Assembly (NCBI RefSeq): GCF_000805455.1
Contig: NZ_JSUS01000071.1
Coordinates: 434,001-498,000, forward strand
Length of the DNA: 64,000 bases
Direction: 5' to 3'
DNA from: Acinetobacter sp. A47
GTDB taxonomy: Bacteria; Pseudomonadota; Gammaproteobacteria; Pseudomonadales; Moraxellaceae
Under the pieces are notes generated by a model that worked only from the letters and a program-made list of their open reading frames with translations, did no database searches and was not told where the DNA came from. The translations under genes and the position numbers were made by a program. Positions 46,581-56,326 of the stretch are shown piece after piece; position 1 is the first letter of the stretch; every line of letters starts with the position of its first letter.

Positions 46581-47942
46581 TCAAATGGCTACCTCTTTGC
46601 CAATCAAGTGCGTTAAATCTTGTCGCCCAGCATCATCAATGCGCTGTTTATCGACTTTAATATAGGCAACTTGCTGTTCAGGCATCACCACGACTTCTTC
46701 AATACCACGAATTGCCAAAAGTTTTGAAGTCCATTCATCTGTTTGTACTGCCTGAGGTAGAGGCAATACAATTGAGGATAGATATCTTGGCTGGGCCAAG
46801 CCAAAACTAATCAGCAGCCATATTATAGCAATCCCTGTGAGGACACTCCACCCGAGTGCAGTATTCTGTAACATCAAAAGCTGCCCGCCCAGCGTCCCCC
46901 CAAAGAAGGCTCCCAGAAACTGGCTACTGGCATTGATCCCCATTGCCGTCGCCTTGGACTGAATCGGTGCGGCCTTGGACAGCCATGAAGGCAACAGTGC
47001 CTCCATGACATTAAAGGCAATAAAGAACAGGCCCAATCCGGCCAGTAACACGTATTTTGATTCATAGCCAAAAATCAGGATCAGCAAGCCGCCAATAATT
47101 CCAGCAATGGCAGACAGGAAAATCCCGCGCATCTTGCGATATTTTTCCGCAATGATAATGCTTGGGAAGGCAAAGAACAGGCTGATCAGCAGAAGAGGCA
47201 AATATACCCATCCATGCTGTGCCAAAGGAATCTGGGCATATTCGATCAGCTGCGACGGCACATAGATAAACATGGCAGTCAGCAACAAATGCAAGGCAAA
47301 TACCGAGACATGCAGCCGGTTTAGCTCGCCCATCTGAATGACCTGTTTCAGTTGGGCCAGATAACCTTGCTGGAAATTTTTATGATGGCGGGTCACTTTG
47401 GGAACCAGCAACAGCATCAAGATCGCCACCAGTCCCATAATGGTGGTGACAAAAAACAGGCCCGAAATCCCGACCAGACTGGTCAGCCACGGACCCAGGC
47501 TAAATGCCACCACAAAAGATAAACCGATGCTCATGCCCATCGCGGCCATGGCCTTGGTCCGTTGTTCTTCTCGGGTCACATCGGCCAGTAACGCCATGAC
47601 CACTGCTGAAACAGCACCGGCACCGGCAATGGCACGCCCAACAATCACGCCATAAATGCTGTCAGATAAACCTGCAATTGCACCACCAAGTGCGAACAAC
47701 AATAGCCCCAGAACCACCAGTGGCTTGCGGCTAAAGCGGTCTGCCAGCAAGCTAAACGGAATCTGCAAGATTGCCTGGGTCAGGCCATATACGCCAACTG
47801 CAAGGCCAATCAAGGCTGGTGTCGCGTATTGATAAGACTGCCCTGCCACCGAAAAGACAGGAATAATCATGAACAAGCCCAACATGCGTAAGGCAAAAAT
47901 GCTACTTAAGGCAAAGGTTGAACGGCGTTCTAAAGCATTCAT
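46581..47942 (-). CDS. YajR-like MFS transporter with C-terminal YAM domain
   Basis: 453 residues. Twelve membrane segments fill about 10-385, with the MFS loop motif L-L-A-D-R-F-S-R-K-P between segments 2 and 3. The last 70 residues form a small soluble domain (E-E-V-V-V-M-P-E-Q-Q-V-A-Y-I-K-V) that matches the YAM domain of E. coli YajR, also 454 residues long. YajR is a proton-driven exporter of uncertain substrate. It precedes ssb on the same strand with a 51-base gap. Confidence 0.88.
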   Translation of the reverse strand: MNALERRSTFALSSIFALRMLGLFMIIPVFSVAGQSYQYATPALIGLAVGVYGLTQAILQIPFSLLADRFSRKPLVVLGLLLFALGGAIAGLSDSIYGVIVGRAIAGAGAVSAVVMALLADVTREEQRTKAMAAMGMSIGLSFVVAFSLGPWLTSLVGISGLFFVTTIMGLVAILMLLLVPKVTRHHKNFQQGYLAQLKQVIQMGELNRLHVSVFALHLLLTAMFIYVPSQLIEYAQIPLAQHGWVYLPLLLISLFFAFPSIIIAEKYRKMRGIFLSAIAGIIGGLLILIFGYESKYVLLAGLGLFFIAFNVMEALLPSWLSKAAPIQSKATAMGINASSQFLGAFFGGTLGGQLLMLQNTALGWSVLTGIAIIWLLISFGLAQPRYLSSIVLPLPQAVQTDEWTSKLLAIRGIEEVVVMPEQQVAYIKVDKQRIDDAGRQDLTHLIGKEVAI

Positions 47943-48041
47943 TGTTGATAAGACACTATAACTGGCTCAGCGAATTATAAGCCATTCGCCTGCAAAGGTT
48001 GTACGTTAGATCATGAAAATCACAATCTTTGTTGAGGAAAA

Positions 48042-48070
48042 AATAAAGGAGCGAATATCGCTCCTTTATT
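48042..48070. terminator. Terminator of the DUF475 gene
   Basis: Perfect stem AATAAAGGAGCGA / TCGCTCCTTTATT, 30 bases after the stop, with A/T flanks. Confidence 0.85.
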
Positions 48071-48099
48071 TAAAATAACCGCTCAAGCTGAAAACAAGC

Positions 48100-49182
48100 T
48101 TAAGAGGCCTGCTGTTCCCGCTTGCTATACTGGATCGAGGCAATCACCGCCCAGACAATAAAGGCCACCCCGATCAGGCCAGTGACCACTTCCGGCACAT
48201 GCAAACCGGTACCGCTGGCAATCATGATAAAGGCCAGGGCGCCAATGGCATAATGTGCACCATGCTCCAGGAAGATGTAAGCATCCAGCGTGCCTTTCTC
48301 GACCAGGTAAATGGTCATGGAACGGACAAAGATCGCACCGATCGCCAGCCCCAGCATAATGATCACGACGTCACTGGTAATCGCGAAAGCCCCAATCACA
48401 CCATCAAAACTGAAGGAGGCATCCAGCACTTCAAGATAGAGGAAACCGCCAAACCCGGCTTTGACCACACCCGCCGCTGCGCCATTTGAATCGTGGGTGA
48501 CGGCATTGCCATCTTCATCAATTTCAGGTTCACCACCCAATAAATGACTGAGTACCTGCACCCCGATATAGACCACGATGCCCCAGATACCGGCCATGGT
48601 TACTGCCAGACGAGCAGACTCGTCAACATTTGCTGCCATGATAATCATCGCAATCAGAGCAAGGAAAACTGACATGGCCGGAACGCTGGCCAAATGCGCC
48701 AGTCTGGCTTCTAACCATTTAAACCAGTGGGTTTCCTTGCCATCATCAAAAAAGAAATTCAAGAACACCATCAACAGGAAGGTACCACCAAAGGCTGAAA
48801 TTTCAGCATGATGGGCCATTAAACGTTCCGAATAGGTTTTTGGATCATTCAGGGCCAGTTTTGCCACTTCGACCATCCCCATATCAGCAGTCACGGCCAC
48901 GATCACCACCGGGAAGATCAAACGCATACCGAATACGGCAATCAGGATACCTACGGTTAAGAAGATCATCTTCCAGAAATGATCCCAGCCCCGTAACACC
49001 GAGGCATTGACCACGGCATTATCAAACGATAAAGAAACTTCCATCACGGCCAGAATTGCGGTAATGGTCAGTGCTTTGAGCATGGTGGCCACGCCTGCTT
49101 CAGGCCCGTGCGTATAGCCCCAGTAAGCCGACAGTGCCAGACACACGATCGTAAAGAAAATGGAAAAACGAAAATGCTTCAT
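48100..49182 (-). CDS. DUF475 / TerC-related integral membrane protein
   Basis: 360 residues from the ATG at 49182, preceded by AAGG; six further codons upstream lack support. About nine hydrophobic segments are visible. The family pattern E-V-S-L-S-F-D-N-A-V-V-N-A lies in the second segment, and L-D-A-S-F-S-F-D-G-V-I-G-A in the sixth. These paired acidic motifs are shared with TerC-like metal-ion exporters. Function not proven; metal handling is a family-level inference. Confidence 0.85.
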   Translation of the reverse strand: MKHFRFSIFFTIVCLALSAYWGYTHGPEAGVATMLKALTITAILAVMEVSLSFDNAVVNASVLRGWDHFWKMIFLTVGILIAVFGMRLIFPVVIVAVTADMGMVEVAKLALNDPKTYSERLMAHHAEISAFGGTFLLMVFLNFFFDDGKETHWFKWLEARLAHLASVPAMSVFLALIAMIIMAANVDESARLAVTMAGIWGIVVYIGVQVLSHLLGGEPEIDEDGNAVTHDSNGAAAGVVKAGFGGFLYLEVLDASFSFDGVIGAFAITSDVVIIMLGLAIGAIFVRSMTIYLVEKGTLDAYIFLEHGAHYAIGALAFIMIASGTGLHVPEVVTGLIGVAFIVWAVIASIQYSKREQQAS

Positions 49183-49354
49183 GAGCAGCCTTTTATTCAA
49201 ATTGTCGGGTGATAAAAATGTGTCTATTGTAGGCGAGTTTTTACCGAAAAAGAGAAAAGATTGTTGCGGTTATTTTGAAGAAAAATTTATCTAAACCAGA
49301 CTCTGCTATAGTGCAGTCAGATTTGTTCTTTTATCGCTTTCACAGGTTCATTCC

Positions 49355-50035
49355 ATGACGTTTTCTCAAGATGTTTGGCAACGTAATCAAGACTTATACC
49401 AAAAAATATTGGCCCTGCCTTTTAATCAGGAACTGGCAGCCGGGACCTTAGATCGCAAGGTTTTTTGTCACTATGTCATTCAGGATGCACATTACCTGCT
49501 GGCCTATGGGCGTGCACTGGCAGTGGCCGCCGCCAAAGCCTATGAAGCAGATGACGTGATCCAGTTTTCAGAAGCAGCGAAAATCGCCATTATTGTAGAG
49601 CGCAGTTTGCATAACGATTTCATGCAGGAATTTGATGTCAGCAAGGCCGAGTTTGAAAACACGCCACTGACCCTGGCCTGCCATCATTATACGTCCTTCC
49701 TCACGGCAACGGCGTGGTCGGAAAGCTATCCGGTAATTCTGGCGGCATTACTGCCCTGTTTCTGGATTTATGCCGAAGTAGGTAAAGACATCGTCAGCCA
49801 GTCTGTTGACAATAATCCTTATCAGGCCTGGATTGATACCTATGCCGGCGAAGAATTTAATACGGCCGTAGGGAATGTGATTGCGACCATAGATAAAGTT
49901 GCTGCTCGCTGTGATGCGGACACCTTAGCCAAAATGCATGCGGCCTATGCCATGGGTGCCAAGCTGGAATGGTTGTTTTGGGATAGTGCCTATCAGCAAC
50001 GCCAATGGCCAGGTCTGGATGCTTTAAATCCATGA
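49355..50035 (+). CDS. tenA: TenA-family thiaminase II / aminopyrimidine aminohydrolase
   Basis: 226 residues, all-helical TenA fold. The nucleophilic Cys is in A-L-L-P-C-F-W-I-Y-A-E-V-G, with the nearby Glu, and Y-V-I-Q-D-A-H-Y lies near the start. TenA salvages the pyrimidine part of damaged thiamine. No other thiamine genes or TPP riboswitch are seen around it. It stands alone and ends at a terminator. Confidence 0.9.
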   Translation: MTFSQDVWQRNQDLYQKILALPFNQELAAGTLDRKVFCHYVIQDAHYLLAYGRALAVAAAKAYEADDVIQFSEAAKIAIIVERSLHNDFMQEFDVSKAEFENTPLTLACHHYTSFLTATAWSESYPVILAALLPCFWIYAEVGKDIVSQSVDNNPYQAWIDTYAGEEFNTAVGNVIATIDKVAARCDADTLAKMHAAYAMGAKLEWLFWDSAYQQRQWPGLDALNP

Positions 50036-50037
50036 TC

Positions 50038-50062
50038 AAAGGAGGCATGGCCTCCTTTTTTG
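50038..50062. terminator. Terminator between tenA and the convergent membrane-anchored protein gene
   Basis: Stem AAAGGAGGC / GCCTCCTTT has a three-base loop and T-run. Confidence 0.88.
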
Positions 50063-50072
50063 GTGAGAAAAA

Positions 50073-50804
50073 TCAGTTTCTGCGCCATTTGCCCCAGTTC
50101 AGAAAAATGGTGGCTCCCAGCAGGGTCAGGAAAATCAGGATTTTGGCTTCAAACCGGGCGATATTAAATTGCTGACGATGACTTTGCTCCTGAAACGGTT
50201 GCCCCAGCTGCTGTGCATCAAGCGGATGAATCTCCAGCGCCAGTAATTGCGGAGTTTTTTCCGCCTCGCCAATCACCACATAGGCGGCTTTGATTTCAAA
50301 GTCCTGCGGGTTGGCAATCCCAAAACTGATTTTGGCAGCTTTGCTGGCATTGTATTCTGGAATCCAGTCCATAATCTGGCCATACACGCGCACATTATCG
50401 GTGGTACCCAAGACCGGATCTTGGACTTTTTTGCCAGTTTGCTCTTCAATTTCTTCTACCAGCGCTTCAAAGCCCTGAAATGAATAGTTCTGGCGAACCG
50501 GTAAATGATTTGCCACCAGACTCACCTGCTCCGCCGGGCTGGCTGGATGGGCCTTATTGATCATGCCTTCAGCGCTGACCACAAAATCAGCCCGGGTATT
50601 GTCCGACGCAGCTTTGGGCACGCCGACCAGATAAAAGGCGGTCCATAACTGTGCGCCCGGATTCAGGTTCTTTAACTCAAACTCATACACTTCATCGTGG
50701 TTTAACTGAAAAACCTGATCAAACCCAATAATTTTTGTTTCCTGTGCCATGAGACCCAAACTCAGACACAGCCCCCACCCCAATACCATCAGTTTTCTTA
50801 ACAT
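50073..50804 (-). CDS. Exported, C-terminally anchored protein of unknown function
   Basis: 243 residues. A cleavable signal peptide (about 1-20, ending G-L-M-A-Q) and one hydrophobic segment near the C-terminus (about 222-238, followed by W-R-R-N) predict a periplasmic protein held in the inner membrane. The middle is beta-rich with no motif I recognise. It has no operon partner. Confidence 0.65.
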   Translation of the reverse strand: MLRKLMVLGWGLCLSLGLMAQETKIIGFDQVFQLNHDEVYEFELKNLNPGAQLWTAFYLVGVPKAASDNTRADFVVSAEGMINKAHPASPAEQVSLVANHLPVRQNYSFQGFEALVEEIEEQTGKKVQDPVLGTTDNVRVYGQIMDWIPEYNASKAAKISFGIANPQDFEIKAAYVVIGEAEKTPQLLALEIHPLDAQQLGQPFQEQSHRQQFNIARFEAKILIFLTLLGATIFLNWGKWRRN

Positions 50805-51124
50805 TGTTATTGCTCATGTGCGCTATGTCATTCATTTTAATTTATTTATTTTATAATTCAGAAGATAATTCCTGACTTTCTTCAGGCACCATGACCAAAA
50901 ATGGCAACTTGTAGCATTCTGCTATCTTTAATGCCCAATCTGGTTCAAGACCAGACGACGCTTATTGCCTTCGATAGCCGATCTGCCCCGACAGACAGAC
51001 ATAAAAAAGCCCCAATCAAGGGGCTTAGTCGCATATCGTAACGTCCGATATACTGTATGAGGCTCATCTCAAACTGGGCGCATTAAAGCATAAATCCATC
51101 ACGATGCCTACTGTTATCTATAGA
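50805..51124. other. Intergenic region with a leftward terminator at 51003-51026
   Basis: 320 bases. Stem AGCCCC / GGGGCT (51008-51025) with a T-run leftwards stands 100 bases past the end of the DUF1304 gene. It could end that transcript or a short RNA made from 51030-51120. I find no open frame of note. Confidence 0.5.
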
Positions 51125-51478
51125 CTAAAAAACATTCACCACAATTAAGGCAATCAGTGTGGGGATGGCCTGAATATAAATTATCTTCTTGCTGGCGGTT
51201 AACCCCCCATAGAGACCAGCGATCAATACACAGCCCAAAAAGAAACTGGCAATCGCGTTTGCATAGCTTGCAGGTGCCAGTAATGACCAGAATAAACCGG
51301 CTGCAAGAAAGCCATTATACAGACCCTGATTCTGTGCCATCACTTTGGTCAGTTGGGCCTTTTCGGGACTGTTGCCAAAGGCTCTTAACCCTGTGGGCCT
51401 GTCCCACAAAAACATTTCCAGTACAAGAATATAGACGTGTAATAAGGCAATGAGTCCAATGAGCAGTTGTCCAAGCAT
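51125..51478 (-). CDS. DUF1304 membrane protein
   Basis: 117 residues with four hydrophobic segments. The family motif E-M-F-L-W-D-R-P-x-G-L-R-A-F is at about 21-34, followed by N-Q-G-L-Y-N-G-F-L-A-A-G. Inner membrane, function unknown. AAAGGAT precedes the ATG. Confidence 0.88.
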   Translation of the reverse strand: MLGQLLIGLIALLHVYILVLEMFLWDRPTGLRAFGNSPEKAQLTKVMAQNQGLYNGFLAAGLFWSLLAPASYANAIASFFLGCVLIAGLYGGLTASKKIIYIQAIPTLIALIVVNVF

Positions 51479-51510
51479 CTGATTATCCTTTTGATCATGG
51501 CAACATCACA

Positions 51511-51532
51511 ATAAACCAGCCTCGCGGCTGGT
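51511..51532 (-). terminator. Terminator of the tetR–oxidoreductase operon
   Basis: Stem ACCAGCC / GGCTGGT has a four-base loop and reads into TTTATTG leftwards, 15 bases past the oxidoreductase stop. Confidence 0.7.
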
Positions 51533-51546
51533 CACCGGTTTTTCAA

Positions 51547-52524
51547 TTATGGCTTTAGCAAAACTTTACCTTGACGCGCTCCCTGTGTGGCTTTGAGCGC
51601 TGCAGTTTGAATCTCATCAAAACCAAATACTCCCTCGACAGGTAGAATCAGTTTCTTTTGCGCTGCCAGTGTCAACAGTTCTACAAATAACGCCTTTTTC
51701 CGTTCTGCCGGCATTTCCTTACTCACTACACTGGCCCAGAAACCTTTTACGGTTGCCTGCTTAAAGATCAGGTCACCTGACGAGATCTGCATGGTTTCTC
51801 CGGTCATACTGCCAAACGACACCAGCAGGCTATTTTCACTCAGCAGATTCAATAGTTCACCGCTGGCACGGCCACCAATAGAATCTACCCCGGCAATCAG
51901 AGGCTGATCGGCATGGATGGCTTTAACCTGTTGTTTCCAGTCCGGCTGATCTGTTGCCACCACATGCTGGATGCCAAGGGCCTGCATCTCGGCAATCGCA
52001 TCGCTACGGCGCACCAGATTAATGACTTGCAGTCCACGTGCCTGAGCGATCATGGCAACGGTTTTTCCCACCGCACCATTGGCGGTATTCTGAATCAGCC
52101 ATTGACCGGGCTGAATATTGACAAAATCCAGCAGCATCAAGGCACTGATCGGCATACCGATCAGTTGAGCGGCTGTTTCATCATCAATGGCATCATTTAA
52201 CGCAATAACACCTGCAGCAGGTGCAATAAAGTATTCTGCCCAGCTACCATGCACACCAGCAACGGCTACGCGCTGTCCCAACTTGCTTTGATCAACACCT
52301 TCACCTACTGCATCGACAATCCCCACCGCTTCACTGCCACCAATAGCAGGCAGCGTTGGCTTATAGCCGTAGCTACCACGTACCGTCCAGACATCATGGT
52401 TATGTATGGGAGACAGGATCGTTTTAATACGCACCTCACCCGCTTTCGGCTCGGGTTGCGGCATCTGTGCCTGCTGTAATACTTCGGCAAGTTCACCAAA
52501 ACTGTGATGGATAATACTTTGCAT
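51547..52524 (-). CDS. MDR-superfamily oxidoreductase (quinone / enoyl-thioester reductase type)
   Basis: 325 residues. A GroES-like N-terminal domain is followed by a Rossmann fold (N-T-A-N-G-A-V-G-K-T-V near residue 150). The zinc-binding cysteines of alcohol dehydrogenases are absent, so it is a zinc-free reductase of the quinone oxidoreductase/ETR group. It uses NAD(P)H to reduce an electrophile such as a quinone or enone, by family. It begins four bases after the tetR stop and is presumably repressed by it. Confidence 0.85.
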   Translation of the reverse strand: MQSIIHHSFGELAEVLQQAQMPQPEPKAGEVRIKTILSPIHNHDVWTVRGSYGYKPTLPAIGGSEAVGIVDAVGEGVDQSKLGQRVAVAGVHGSWAEYFIAPAAGVIALNDAIDDETAAQLIGMPISALMLLDFVNIQPGQWLIQNTANGAVGKTVAMIAQARGLQVINLVRRSDAIAEMQALGIQHVVATDQPDWKQQVKAIHADQPLIAGVDSIGGRASGELLNLLSENSLLVSFGSMTGETMQISSGDLIFKQATVKGFWASVVSKEMPAERKKALFVELLTLAAQKKLILPVEGVFGFDEIQTAALKATQGARQGKVLLKP

Positions 52525-52528
52525 CTTT

Positions 52529-53134
52529 TTATTCCTTAATCGGTTGTAATAGCTGTTGTGTGGTTTCTAAAGCCAGATATAGCGGTGCCTTGTCTTGCGC
52601 CAGCTTGGTCATCAGGGCGGCACCCAGCCATAACTGATACATCACCTGAGCCGTTTTAACAGGATCAAGATGGACAGGAATCGAGCCTTGCTGTTGACCT
52701 TCTTGCAATAGCAAGGCCACACTCTGGGTCAATCGATATACACCGAGATTGAGAATTTCACGCATGTCCTCGGATAAATCGGCCACCTCTGCGCCTAATT
52801 TCACAATCAGGCAATTCTCGGCCCAGCTGCCATAAACAGGATCATCAATCCAGGCCTGCCATAACGCCATCAAACGCGCATAGGCATCTGCTTCAGTGCG
52901 TTGCCAGAGTTGCTCGACCCGGACTTTGTAATCTGCCATGTACTGTTCCAGCAAGGCACAGCCAAACGCCTCTTTAGAGGCAAAATAATGGTAGAACGAC
53001 CCTTTCGGAACAGCACAGGTCTTGAGAATTTCTTGCAAGCCCACCCCGACAAAACCTTTACGCAACACCAGTTCAAAACTGGTATCGAGAATATGTTGTC
53101 GCGTGGCTTCACTTTTACTTGATCGTTTCATCAT
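52529..53134 (-). CDS. TetR-family repressor
   Basis: 201 residues from the tandem ATG at 53134/53131. The N-terminal helix-turn-helix is clear (I-L-D-T-S-F-E-L-V-L-R-K-G-F and S-F-Y-H-Y-F-A-S-K-E-A-F-G). The C-terminal domain resembles the NemR/AcuR-type TetR group. A palindrome of the kind bound by that group (TAGAC...GTCTA) lies 20 bases upstream. The oxidoreductase gene follows directly, so this is probably a self-regulated electrophile-response unit. Confidence 0.9.
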   Translation of the reverse strand: MMKRSSKSEATRQHILDTSFELVLRKGFVGVGLQEILKTCAVPKGSFYHYFASKEAFGCALLEQYMADYKVRVEQLWQRTEADAYARLMALWQAWIDDPVYGSWAENCLIVKLGAEVADLSEDMREILNLGVYRLTQSVALLLQEGQQQGSIPVHLDPVKTAQVMYQLWLGAALMTKLAQDKAPLYLALETTQQLLQPIKE

Positions 53135-53152
53135 TGCACTATAAATCAATAT

Positions 53153-53167
53153 TAGACCAGTCGTCTA
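53153..53167. promoter_or_regulatory. TetR/NemR-like operator
   Basis: TAGAC-CAGTC-GTCTA, a perfect 5-bp inverted repeat with a five-base centre, sits 20 bases before the repressor start. It resembles the TAGACC-N4-GGTCTA boxes of NemR-type repressors. Binding is inferred. Confidence 0.6.
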
Positions 53168-53313
53168 GTAAATTGTATATTTTTATTCCTTCCGTGTTGA
53201 TAACTCGTAATCTGGCATATGGAATACGCACGATACCGGGCATATTATCCTGAACAAATGTGAACCAGTTCATTAACCGTCACAATTTGTCGTTTTAATT
53301 ATTTTTCTATCAC

Positions 53314-53343
53314 TTGAACAATTTTAAATCGTTATCATATACA
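53314..53343 (+). promoter_or_regulatory. Possible sigma-70 promoter of uvrA
   Basis: TTGAAC at 53314-53319 and TATACA at 53338-53343 are 18 bases apart, about 30 bases before the uvrA start. No LexA-type box is seen, as expected if the host lacks a LexA-style SOS response. Confidence 0.4.
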
Positions 53344-53375
53344 TGTTTTCATGTTCAGCTTATTGAGATGTATTT

Positions 53376-56207
53376 ATGAGTCAAAGTCATATCCGTATTC
53401 GAGGCGCACGTACCCATAATTTAAAAAACGTGTCGCTCGATATTCCACGTGACAAGTTTGTGGTGATTACGGGACTCTCTGGCTCAGGAAAATCATCCCT
53501 GGCCTTTGATACCCTATATGCCGAAGGCCAGCGCCGTTATGTCGAATCATTGTCGGCCTATGCACGCCAGTTCCTGTCCCAGATGGAAAAACCGGAAGTC
53601 GATTCGATTGAAGGTTTATCCCCTGCGATTGCCATTGAGCAGAAGTCGACCAGCCATAACCCGCGTTCAACTGTCGGTACCATTACCGAGATCTACGACT
53701 ACCTGCGTCTGCTGTACGCACGTGTCGGTACGCCTTACTGTCCTGAACATGACCTGCCGATGGTGGCCCAGACCATTTCCGAGATGGTCGATGTGGTCAA
53801 GGGTCTGGAAGAAGGTACAGCCTTGATGCTGCTTGCGCCTGTAGTGCGGGAGCGTAAAGGTGAATACACGCAACTGTTCGAACAGCTACAAGGACAAGGT
53901 TTTGTACGCGCCCGTGTCGATGGGGAAATCATTGATATCGATACCCCACCCGAGCTGGACAAAAAGAAAAAGCATACCATCGAAGTGGTGGTCGACCGCT
54001 TTAAAGTACGCGATGATCTGGGTAACCGGATTGCAGAATCATTTGAAACTGCATTACGTTTAGGCGGTGATATTGCGGTGTTATCCTGGATGAATGGTGA
54101 ACATCCTGAACGGGTGTTCTCGGCCAAACATTCTTGCCCTGAGTGTGACCGTGCCGTGGCCGAGCTTGAGCCACGCCTGTTTTCATTTAACAACCCGTTC
54201 GGTGCCTGCCCGGTCTGTGACGGTCTAGGCACACGCAGCCATTTCAGTGCAGATAAACTGATTCCCAACCCTGAAATTTCAATCAGTCAGGGTGCGATTC
54301 GTGGCTGGGATCGTCAGCGTCCATATTATTACACCATGCTACAAAAAGTCGCAGATCATTTTGGCATCAGCCTTGATGAGCCTTGGAACAAACTCGATAA
54401 AGACACGCAAAAGAAATTCCTGCAAGGCACAGGCAAAGAGAAAATCGACCTCAGTTATATTGATGAACGCGGCCGCAAACATACCCGCGTACAGGCCTTT
54501 GAAGGGATTTTGCCACATCTGGAACGTCGCTACCGCGAGACTGAATCGAATTATGTGCGGGATGATCTGGCCCAATACCTGTCCAATGCTGCGTGTGATG
54601 CCTGCGGTGGTTCACGTTTGAATGAAATTTCCCGTCATGTCCGGGTCAAGGACAAGACCATTGCCCAGATCACCAAAATGTCGATTGGTGATGCCGAAAA
54701 CTATTATCAGGGTCTCAATCTTGAAGGGGCCAAAGGTGAAATCGCCGATAAAATCTTTAAAGAGATTCGTGAGCGTTTACACTTTCTGGTCAGCGTTGGC
54801 CTGAACTATCTCAGTCTGGCACGTTCGGCTGAAACCCTGTCTGGAGGTGAAGCACAGCGTATCCGTCTGGCATCACAAATCGGTGCCGGTCTTATGGGGG
54901 TGATGTATGTGCTGGATGAGCCTTCCATTGGCCTGCATCAACGTGATAATGATCGCTTACTACAAACCCTGATTCGTCTACGTGATTTGGGCAATACCGT
55001 ACTGGTGGTGGAACATGATGAAGATGCCATCCGTGCCGCTGACCATATTATTGACATCGGCCCAGGCGCAGGGATTCATGGCGGTGCCGTAATTGCCGAA
55101 GGCACCTATGAGGAACTGGCCAATCATGCCGACTCCCTGACAGGACAATACCTGTCAGGCAAGTTAAAGATTGAGGTACCGAAACAACGTACCCAGTCCC
55201 CACGTCCGGATGATGTCATCAAGCTGTCTGGTGCCAGCGGGCATAACTTGCAAAATGTCGATCTAACCATTCCATTGGGTATTATGACCTGTGTCACCGG
55301 GGTATCTGGTTCGGGTAAATCGACCTTGATTAACCGGACGTTATTGCCGTTGGCAGCGACGCAACTGAATGGTGCCACCACGCTGACTGCAGAGAAGTTT
55401 GACTCGATTGATGGCTTACAGCATTTAGATAAAGTGGTGGATATTGACCAGAGCCCGATTGGGCGTACGCCACGTTCCAATCCGGCCACCTATACCGGTT
55501 TATTCACCCCGATTCGTGAATTGTTTGCCCAGACACCAGAAGCCAAAGCGCGGGGTTATAGTGCAGGCCGTTTCTCCTTTAACGTGAAAGGCGGACGCTG
55601 TGAAGCCTGTGAAGGCGACGGCATGATCAAGGTGGCAATGCACTTCCTACCCGATATGTATGTGCCATGTGATGCCTGTCATGGCAAGCGTTATAACCGC
55701 GAAACACTGGAAGTCGGCTATAAAGGTAAGAACATTTCCGATGTACTGGAAATGACTGTGGAAGATGCAGCCGAGTTCTTTAGCGCCATTCCTGTGATTC
55801 ACCGTCGTCTGGAAACCTTAACTCAGGTTGGTCTCGGTTATATCCGTTTAGGTCAGGCTGCAACAACATTGTCCGGTGGTGAAGCCCAGCGGGTGAAACT
55901 GGCGCGTGAACTGGCAAAACGGGATACGGGTAAAACCTTGTATATTCTGGATGAGCCAACCACAGGCCTGCATTTCCACGATATTGCCAAGTTGCTTGAT
56001 ATCTTGCATGAGCTACGCAACAAGGGGAATACCATTGTGGTGATCGAGCATAATCTGGATGTGATCAAGACCGCGGATTGGGTGATTGATTTAGGGCCTG
56101 AAGGTGGTTCTGGTGGTGGTCAAATCATTGCCGAAGGTACCCCTGAACAGATCGCCGAGGTTGAGATTTCGCATACCGGTCGTTTCTTAAAGCCGATGTT
56201 GAAATAA
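53376..56207 (+). CDS. uvrA: UvrA, excinuclease ABC subunit A
   Basis: 943 residues with two ABC ATPase modules. Walker A motifs are G-L-S-G-S-G-K-S-S and G-V-S-G-S-G-K-S-T; signatures are L-S-G-G-E-A-Q-R in both halves. Zinc-binding cysteine pairs are C-P-E-C...C-P-V-C and C-E-A-C...C-D-A-C. It recognises DNA damage and loads UvrB in nucleotide excision repair. It stands alone; a decayed defence gene and a dispersed palindrome follow. Confidence 0.98.
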   Translation: MSQSHIRIRGARTHNLKNVSLDIPRDKFVVITGLSGSGKSSLAFDTLYAEGQRRYVESLSAYARQFLSQMEKPEVDSIEGLSPAIAIEQKSTSHNPRSTVGTITEIYDYLRLLYARVGTPYCPEHDLPMVAQTISEMVDVVKGLEEGTALMLLAPVVRERKGEYTQLFEQLQGQGFVRARVDGEIIDIDTPPELDKKKKHTIEVVVDRFKVRDDLGNRIAESFETALRLGGDIAVLSWMNGEHPERVFSAKHSCPECDRAVAELEPRLFSFNNPFGACPVCDGLGTRSHFSADKLIPNPEISISQGAIRGWDRQRPYYYTMLQKVADHFGISLDEPWNKLDKDTQKKFLQGTGKEKIDLSYIDERGRKHTRVQAFEGILPHLERRYRETESNYVRDDLAQYLSNAACDACGGSRLNEISRHVRVKDKTIAQITKMSIGDAENYYQGLNLEGAKGEIADKIFKEIRERLHFLVSVGLNYLSLARSAETLSGGEAQRIRLASQIGAGLMGVMYVLDEPSIGLHQRDNDRLLQTLIRLRDLGNTVLVVEHDEDAIRAADHIIDIGPGAGIHGGAVIAEGTYEELANHADSLTGQYLSGKLKIEVPKQRTQSPRPDDVIKLSGASGHNLQNVDLTIPLGIMTCVTGVSGSGKSTLINRTLLPLAATQLNGATTLTAEKFDSIDGLQHLDKVVDIDQSPIGRTPRSNPATYTGLFTPIRELFAQTPEAKARGYSAGRFSFNVKGGRCEACEGDGMIKVAMHFLPDMYVPCDACHGKRYNRETLEVGYKGKNISDVLEMTVEDAAEFFSAIPVIHRRLETLTQVGLGYIRLGQAATTLSGGEAQRVKLARELAKRDTGKTLYILDEPTTGLHFHDIAKLLDILHELRNKGNTIVVIEHNLDVIKTADWVIDLGPEGGSGGGQIIAEGTPEQIAEVEISHTGRFLKPMLK

Positions 56208-56248
56208 ATTACTCACTAGTCCTAAACTGCCTATTAAAAGGAAGACTT

Positions 56249-56280
56249 CCCCTCTTTTTTAAAGAGGGGCTAGGGGAGAT
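56249..56280. repeat. Palindromic element CCCCTCTTT / AAAGAGGGG with CTAGGGGAG tail
   Basis: A 9-bp perfect inverted repeat (56249-56257, 56261-56269) with three-base centre is followed by CTAGGGGAGATTTTT. I recognise this pattern as a type of small dispersed palindromic repeat seen in many bacteria; it could also end the uvrA transcript. No second copy is seen in the window. Confidence 0.5.
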
Positions 56281-56326
56281 TTTTAGATTGAATAACAAGA
56301 AAATTTTTAGAGTTTTGAGGTAAATA

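Noticed and set aside
53220-53340. SOS box upstream of uvrA
   Set aside because: No sequence close to the CTG-N10-CAG pattern with proper symmetry.
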